Shown here piece after piece: positions 53,801-57,125 of a stretch of DNA of 57,125 bases (positions are counted from its first letter, which is position 1; each line of letters begins with the position of its first letter). The stretch covers positions 1-57,125 of the forward strand of contig JAIQFG010000041.1 of assembly GCA_020073375.1 (NCBI GenBank), read 5' to 3'. A program made the translations under genes and the position numbers. The DNA comes from Terriglobia bacterium. GTDB lineage: Bacteria; Acidobacteriota; Terriglobia; Acidiferrales; UBA7541. The notes beneath the pieces were generated by a model. The model ran no database searches and was not told where the DNA came from. It saw only the letters and a list, made by a program, of their open reading frames with translations.

Positions 53801-54261
53801 CGAATCGGAGCAAGGCCGCGGCGTGTGCATCGGCTGTCAATCCCGGCAATCCAAACGCCTACATCAATCTCAGCTGCTTCAGCCTACCGGTTATACCCAG
53901 CGGCCTGACCGCTGCTCAGTGTGCTCCTTTCGGAGTTGCCGCCAATGGCACCGGAGGAATTGCAGGCACCTGCGCCAACCTGATCGGTAACGGGGGCCGC
54001 AACTCGATCCGGGGGCCGGGACTTTTCGACCTGGACTTCTCGGTCTTCAAGAACAACTACGTTCGCAGAATCTCCGAGACGTTCAACGCGCAATTCCGGG
54101 CGGAGATATTTAACATTACCAACCGGAACAACTTCCTGTCACCCACCGCCAACGCCGCGATCTTTAATACGAACGGGGCTGCGGTTGGAGGCGCGGGATC
54201 GATCAACGGAACCAGCACGACGTCCCGGCAGGTACAGTTCGGATTGAAGGTGATCTGGTAG
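50854..54261 (+). CDS. TonB-dependent receptor with carboxypeptidase-regulatory domain (Oar-like) 2
   Basis: A 1135-residue outer-membrane protein with signal peptide VLCAVFALLLSLSALPVIHAQ. The carboxypeptidase-regulatory domain (GTVTDPSGSTVPNATVEIK) is followed by a plug (VRELPLNGRSWTDLATLQPG, EFSVVTTNYSAEYGRTSGGV) and a long barrel ending FGLKVIW. It is a clear paralogue of the receptor at 21142, with close identity through the plug and lower identity in the barrel, suggesting a different ligand. Two adjacent Gly-rich stretches near the C-terminus probably form loops. GGTGG precedes the ATG. Promoter copy C upstream and the propeller genes downstream place it in the island regulon. Confidence 0.93.
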   Translation: MQKALMPRVLCAVFALLLSLSALPVIHAQVVGATLSGTVTDPSGSTVPNATVEIKAVATGVVRTVTTDTAGLYSVPNLLPGVYEVTGSASGFAKVVQPGVTLTVGAQQELSIKLQVGQVSQTIEVAAQAPQVQLTSSSITATVNETTVRELPLNGRSWTDLATLQPGVANMAAEQPGISGTSSASARGIRGFGNQLTISGGRPGQNNYRLDGISENDYSNSSPGSVTGGAAGVDAIAEFSVVTTNYSAEYGRTSGGVINAITRSGTNQFHGDVYEFLRNSALDAPNFFDAGGKVPPFRRNQFGASGGAPIIKNKTFVFGNYEGLRQSLGTTFKDIVPSAAARNGQIHNSNGDLCTIGIVAGNCTFVNSAGTVGVDPKIVPFLALWHLPTPGLPLLGSGDTGNYVFAAQQVTSENFFTTRVDHRFSDSDSMYGTFLWDHAQGTLPDPLNTVVVGQKTGHTLFTVEEDHTFSPQFLNSIRLGYNRSTAFTGGGLSALNPAAQGAATSAVPPYDAPLLQPTGITFFGGGVNNQSQAHFAWNSYQVYDDAFLTKGKHSIKLGFAFEQMQDNYQQQARVGGLAGFGSLANFLTDIASKFQVTFPLGISPRGLRQSLYAVYVQDDYRLKPNFTLNLGMRYEFTTAPADVKGMLGRLLKPTDAAPTTGNPFFKNPTLRNFEPRLGFAWDPFNNGKTSIRGGIGLFDVLPLAYEYSNFANNSAPFAPQGNVNSPTLAQGDFPANALTKATNPGALRVSYVEPKPHRNYVEQWNFSIQRQLASNLTATVAYIGNHGVHMEFRGDDMNAVQPTLTPAGYLYPCGPNGSGNNCATGFLPTGTQAVPIKSTVLNTNFGRIDNTNWGGDTHYNALTVLVQQTFSHGFQVQGAYTWSKTFDQGSGSYLSDPFNNSISNLFSVDKNLRHSVSDFDVTHNVTMNATWVLPTPKSLGSAAEFALGGWQVGGIVSIRTGLPFTPQIGGDPLGVKTDDFDYPNRSKAAACASAVNPGNPNAYINLSCFSLPVIPSGLTAAQCAPFGVAANGTGGIAGTCANLIGNGGRNSIRGPGLFDLDFSVFKNNYVRRISETFNAQFRAEIFNITNRNNFLSPTANAAIFNTNGAAVGGAGSINGTSTTSRQVQFGLKVIW

Positions 54262-54282
54262 TCGGCCACGCAGGAAGCGAGT

Positions 54283-54318
54283 TGCCCGCTGCGTCGCGTC
54301 GGAGCGACACAGCGGGCA
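54283..54318 (+). terminator. Hairpin terminator after receptor gene 2
   Basis: TGCCCGCTG and CAGCGGGCA with an inner GTCGC/GCGAC stem, starting 22 bp after the stop codon. No T-run. Placement parallels the hairpin after receptor 1. Confidence 0.65.
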
Positions 54319-54360
54319 GCCTCGTAGTAAATGGAAAGTGCCGGGAAGAGCATTTGCTGT

Positions 54361-54405
54361 CATCCTGATTCGGCTACGATCAGGATGCCCAAACAGGCAT
54401 TTGGG
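54361..54405 (+). promoter_or_regulatory. Two small hairpins upstream of paralogue 6
   Basis: CATCCTGAT-tcggctacg-ATCAGGATG (54361-54387, perfect 9-bp arms) and CCCAAA...TTTGGG (54388-54405) lie back to back, 70-110 bp before the ATG at 54475. They could be an operator, an RNA leader structure or a second terminator for receptor 2. Confidence 0.5.
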
Positions 54406-54474
54406 TTGAAGGCAGCGTAGCTGTCGATTTTTTTCCTGCGCGGTCGCGTCGCGGGATTCTGAGAGGGCATGGCA

Positions 54475-56145
54475 ATGAAGAAAATCATCTTCGCGGTTGG
54501 GTTGGCAATTATCGCTGTGCTGGCTACTTCGGTGAAGGGCGCGGGCCCGTCCGTCGCACTCAGCGGCATCGTAAGTTCGCAGCCCGAAGGGCCGATGGAA
54601 GGTGTCGTAGTGACCGCCAAGCGCGCCGGCAGCACGATTGCCGTCAGCGTGGTCACCGACAAGACAGGGCTGTACTCGTTTCCCGCGGACCGACTGCAGG
54701 CGGGAGATTACAAGCTGACCACGCGAGCTGTCGGCTATGGCCAGCCGGACACGCAGACGGTGACCGTCGATCCCGCGAAGAAGAAGGAACTGAATCTGAA
54801 ACTGTCGAAAGTCGAGAATCTGGTGGGCCACGTCACCTGGGGAGAATTTCTCAACAGCGTGCCGGGGACGCAAGCACAAAAAGACCAGTTGTACAGCTGC
54901 GTCGGCTGCCACGCCCCTACGCCGATCATGCAAAGCACGTATGACGCGCCCGGTTTCGAGACGACCATCGTGCGCATGCACAATTGGGCGCCCTCCAGTT
55001 CCTTGAGCAATCCGCAATTGCTGCCGTATCGCACCGAGCAGAATCCGAAGGACGCGGATTTTGCCAAATTTCTCAGCACCATCAATATGGGCGGCGACCG
55101 CACCAAGCTGGCCTACGACCTGAAGACCATGCCGCGCCCCAAGGGCAAGGCGACGCGCGTGATCGTGACCGAATACGATCTGCCGCGAGCCGGCGCTGAA
55201 CCGCACGACGCGATCGTCGACGCCCAGGGAATGATCTGGTACGACGATTTTGGGCAATCGGTTCTGGGACGGCTGAATCCGAAGACCGGCGAGACTAAAG
55301 AGTGGCCGATGCCGATCCTCAAGCAAGGCGTTCCTCAAGGGTCTCTGTGTCTGGCGGTCGATAAAGACGGTAATGTGTGGATTGCGCGGCCGTTTCAAGC
55401 GGGGATCAACAAGTTCGATCCCAAGACCGAGAAGTTCAGCGGCTGGCAGGAGCCGCCGGAATTCAACAACGACGGTTCGCGCACCACGTTCCTTGCGCCT
55501 TTTTCCGACGGGACGGTCTGGTTTGACGACACGCACAACATGCGGTTGAACCATGTCGATCCGAATAGCGAGAAGGTGAACAGCTTCGCCGCCTATCCCG
55601 GAATGAAGCTGTCGTACACGGGCTCGGGCGAGCGCGGCCCGGCGCCGCGCGGACATTCGATGTACGGAATTGCTGTCGACTCCAAGGGAACTGTCTACTG
55701 GGCCGATATTGCCGGAGGAAATGTAGGAGAATTGGATCCTGAAACCGGCAAGACCACGCTCTATCCACCCCCCACGGTCAATTCCGGCATTCGCCGCATG
55801 CACATGGACTGGGAAGATCAGCTGTGGTTTGGAGAAAGTTACGGCGACAAGATTGGAATGTTCGACACCAAGACCAAAAAAATCAAGGAATGGGACGATC
55901 CAACCAAGTGGGACGCTCCCTACGACGTAGTCCGTGACAAATCGGACCACGTGTGGACCGGCAGCTGGTCCACCGATCTGGCCACGCGGCTGGACCTGAA
56001 AACCGGAGAAATCGTGCAGTATCTTCTGCCGACGACCGACACAAATATTCGCCGCGTGGAAGTCATTAACACAACCAATCCGCCGAGCTTCCTGATCGGG
56101 GAAAACCATCACGGCAAGATCGCCATCGTGCAGCCTTTGGAATAA
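54475..56145 (+). CDS. Haem-containing Vgb-like beta-propeller protein, paralogue 6
   Basis: A 556-residue exported protein; the ATG at 54475 sits 7 bp after GAGAGGG, while one at 54469 is too close. Signal peptide 1-23 (FAVGLAIIAVLATSVKGAG), carboxypeptidase-regulatory domain 29-112 (LSGIVSSQPEGPMEGVVVTA), haem motif CVGCH (142-146), Met candidate in IVRMHNW, then propeller with VTEYDLPRAGAEPHDAIVD, SVLGRLNPKTGETKEW and WSTDLATRLDLKTGEI, ending IGENHHGKIAIVQPLE. Its ending and blade details are closest to paralogue 4. The next paralogue follows after 9 bp, so both are on one transcript, possibly with receptor 2. Confidence 0.9.
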   Translation: MKKIIFAVGLAIIAVLATSVKGAGPSVALSGIVSSQPEGPMEGVVVTAKRAGSTIAVSVVTDKTGLYSFPADRLQAGDYKLTTRAVGYGQPDTQTVTVDPAKKKELNLKLSKVENLVGHVTWGEFLNSVPGTQAQKDQLYSCVGCHAPTPIMQSTYDAPGFETTIVRMHNWAPSSSLSNPQLLPYRTEQNPKDADFAKFLSTINMGGDRTKLAYDLKTMPRPKGKATRVIVTEYDLPRAGAEPHDAIVDAQGMIWYDDFGQSVLGRLNPKTGETKEWPMPILKQGVPQGSLCLAVDKDGNVWIARPFQAGINKFDPKTEKFSGWQEPPEFNNDGSRTTFLAPFSDGTVWFDDTHNMRLNHVDPNSEKVNSFAAYPGMKLSYTGSGERGPAPRGHSMYGIAVDSKGTVYWADIAGGNVGELDPETGKTTLYPPPTVNSGIRRMHMDWEDQLWFGESYGDKIGMFDTKTKKIKEWDDPTKWDAPYDVVRDKSDHVWTGSWSTDLATRLDLKTGEIVQYLLPTTDTNIRRVEVINTTNPPSFLIGENHHGKIAIVQPLE

Positions 56146-56154
56146 GCAGGACCG

Positions 56155-57125
56155 ATGAAACCAATTCTCCGGGCCCTCTGTGCTGCAATTTTCGCTTGTG
56201 CGGGTGCGTTCGTGGGCTTTGCGCAGCCGGTGGCTTTGACCGGGATCGTCAGCTCACAAGCCGAAGGGGCCATGGAAGGCGTACTGGTCAGCGCAAAAAA
56301 AGCGGGCGGAACGGTCACCGTGACCGTGGTGAGCGATCGCGCGGGCCGTTACGCCTACACCACCAGCCAGCTGGCGCCGGGAGAATACGAACTGAGCATC
56401 CGGGCCACGGGTTATGAAATGGCCGGTCCGAAACTGACGGTGACCATTGGCAAGGGAAAGAGCCAGGCGAATATCCGCCTGCAAAACGCGCAAGATCTTA
56501 CTTTTCAGCTCACGGATGCCGAATGGTTGATGAGCATGCCGGGGACGCAGGATCAGAAGGAATTGATCTACGAAAATTGCGTGCTCTGCCACACGCTTAC
56601 GCCGGTGATGAAAAGCACGTACGACGCGGCGGGGTGGAAGACCACGTTTCAGCGCATGTGGCACTGGGCTTCGGTGAGCGCCATTTACAAGCCTGTTCCT
56701 TCGCCCGTCCCGCAAGGCGCCTGGAGATTCGGAATCACGGAGACCGCCGACCTGCAGGCCACGGACGAGGAGTACGGAACGTTTCTGGCCTCGATCAATT
56801 TGAGCTCCAAGCCCAGGATTGATTTCGATTTCAAGACGCTGCCGCGGCCCAAGGGCGAGGATACGAAGGTCGTCATCACCGAGTACGACCTGCCGCGCGC
56901 GGATGCCCAGCCGCACGACGTGGTGTCGGATGCGGAAGGCATCGTCTGGTACACGGATTACGCGGACGGGATCCTTGGCCGGCTCGATCCCCGCACGGGC
57001 AAAATCGAGGAATACGTGAATCCCCTGGAGAAGGCCGGCATTGCGGGCGGATTCCACGACATTCAGCTGGATGTAAACGGGAATCCCTGGCTGGGGCGCC
57101 ACGAATTCAACGGCTTCACGATGTG
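56155..57125 (+). CDS. Haem-containing Vgb-like beta-propeller protein, paralogue 7 (cut by window end)
   Basis: The first 323 residues are inside the window; the frame is open at the right edge. Signal peptide 1-24 (LCAAIFACAGAFVGFAQ), carboxypeptidase-regulatory domain 27-112 (LTGIVSSQAEGAMEGVLVSA), haem motif CVLCH (142-146), Met candidate in FQRMWHW, then the first propeller blades with ITEYDLPRADAQPHDVVSD and DGILGRLDPRTGKIEEY. An insertion of about ten residues before the propeller (VPSPVPQGAWRFGITETAD) is not in the other copies. It starts 9 bp after paralogue 6 with AGGA upstream, so the two form an operon. Confidence 0.9.
   Translation, partial: MKPILRALCAAIFACAGAFVGFAQPVALTGIVSSQAEGAMEGVLVSAKKAGGTVTVTVVSDRAGRYAYTTSQLAPGEYELSIRATGYEMAGPKLTVTIGKGKSQANIRLQNAQDLTFQLTDAEWLMSMPGTQDQKELIYENCVLCHTLTPVMKSTYDAAGWKTTFQRMWHWASVSAIYKPVPSPVPQGAWRFGITETADLQATDEEYGTFLASINLSSKPRIDFDFKTLPRPKGEDTKVVITEYDLPRADAQPHDVVSDAEGIVWYTDYADGILGRLDPRTGKIEEYVNPLEKAGIAGGFHDIQLDVNGNPWLGRHEFNGFTM

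Noticed and set aside
54139..56112. Very long antisense open frame opposite propeller paralogue 6 and the receptor end
   Set aside because: It arises because the high-GC sense codons leave few stops in the complementary frame; no start signal or recognisable domain, and the sense strand has clear families. The same applies to long antisense frames at 5206-6507, 19189-20517, 31712-32920 and 35578-36486.
1..57125. CRISPR arrays, rRNA genes, integrases or phage genes
   Set aside because: Read for regularly spaced repeats with spacers and for conserved RNA or integrase motifs; none was seen. The 11-bp arrays are far too short-period to be CRISPR.

Overview
The window looks like a chromosomal segment of an Acidobacteriota bacterium (Terriglobia/Solibacter-like). 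The grounds are high GC content, two very large Oar-like TonB-dependent receptors with an N-terminal carboxypeptidase-regulatory domain, a CadC-type winged-helix/TPR regulator, many exported beta-propeller and c-type cytochrome proteins, and paired palindromic intergenic repeats. This assignment rests on gene content only; no rRNA, tRNA or CRISPR array was found. Region 1 (1-12.6 kb) is mostly housekeeping: a histone-H1-like charged protein, an MltD-type murein transglycosylase, a PLP trans-sulfuration enzyme, an EF-G-like GTPase, a DUF4282 membrane protein, a membrane-anchored coiled-coil protein and GreA. It is interrupted at 7.4-10.0 kb by a visibly AT-richer insert encoding one large RloC/PrrC-like AAA ATPase, split by an in-frame TGA. 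Region 2 (12.6-20.6 kb) holds a PAS-GGDEF diguanylate cyclase, a compact RiPP-like cassette on the minus strand (exported propeller-like protein, 56-aa precursor with a YxxPxL leader, S24/S26 peptidase, HprK-like kinase, PqqD-like protein, radical SAM/SPASM enzyme; the last four overlap by ATGA), and the winged-helix/TPR regulator. Region 3 (20.6-57 kb) is one large functional island. It contains two TonB-dependent receptors, two SMP-30 lactonase-like proteins, four exported NTF2-like proteins, a six-gene minus-strand operon of exported catabolic enzymes (cupin, dihaem cytochrome c, VOC protein, metallo-beta-lactamase-fold hydrolase, ACMSD-like amidohydrolase, alpha/beta hydrolase), two YncE-like propellers, small c-type cytochromes, and seven paralogues of an exported architecture: carboxypeptidase-regulatory domain, then one c-type haem motif, then a virginiamycin-B-lyase-like beta-propeller. 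Embedded in it are an orphan OmpR-family response regulator and a GntR/FCD regulator. How it may work together: receptors import or sense a substrate at the outer membrane, the exported enzymes and haem-propeller proteins act on it in the periplasm, and the small cytochromes pass electrons on. Four promoters in the island share an 11-bp-spaced direct repeat (TTCAT-N6-TTCAT) about 25 bp before a -10 hexamer. They face the cupin operon, two propeller genes and the second receptor, so these units probably form one regulon. The first receptor has a different upstream array of TCAG half-sites at 11/11/11/10 bp. The substrate cannot be named from the sequence. The candidate undescribed systems are this exported haem-propeller/catabolic regulon and the radical-SAM/HprK/PqqD/S26 peptide cassette.
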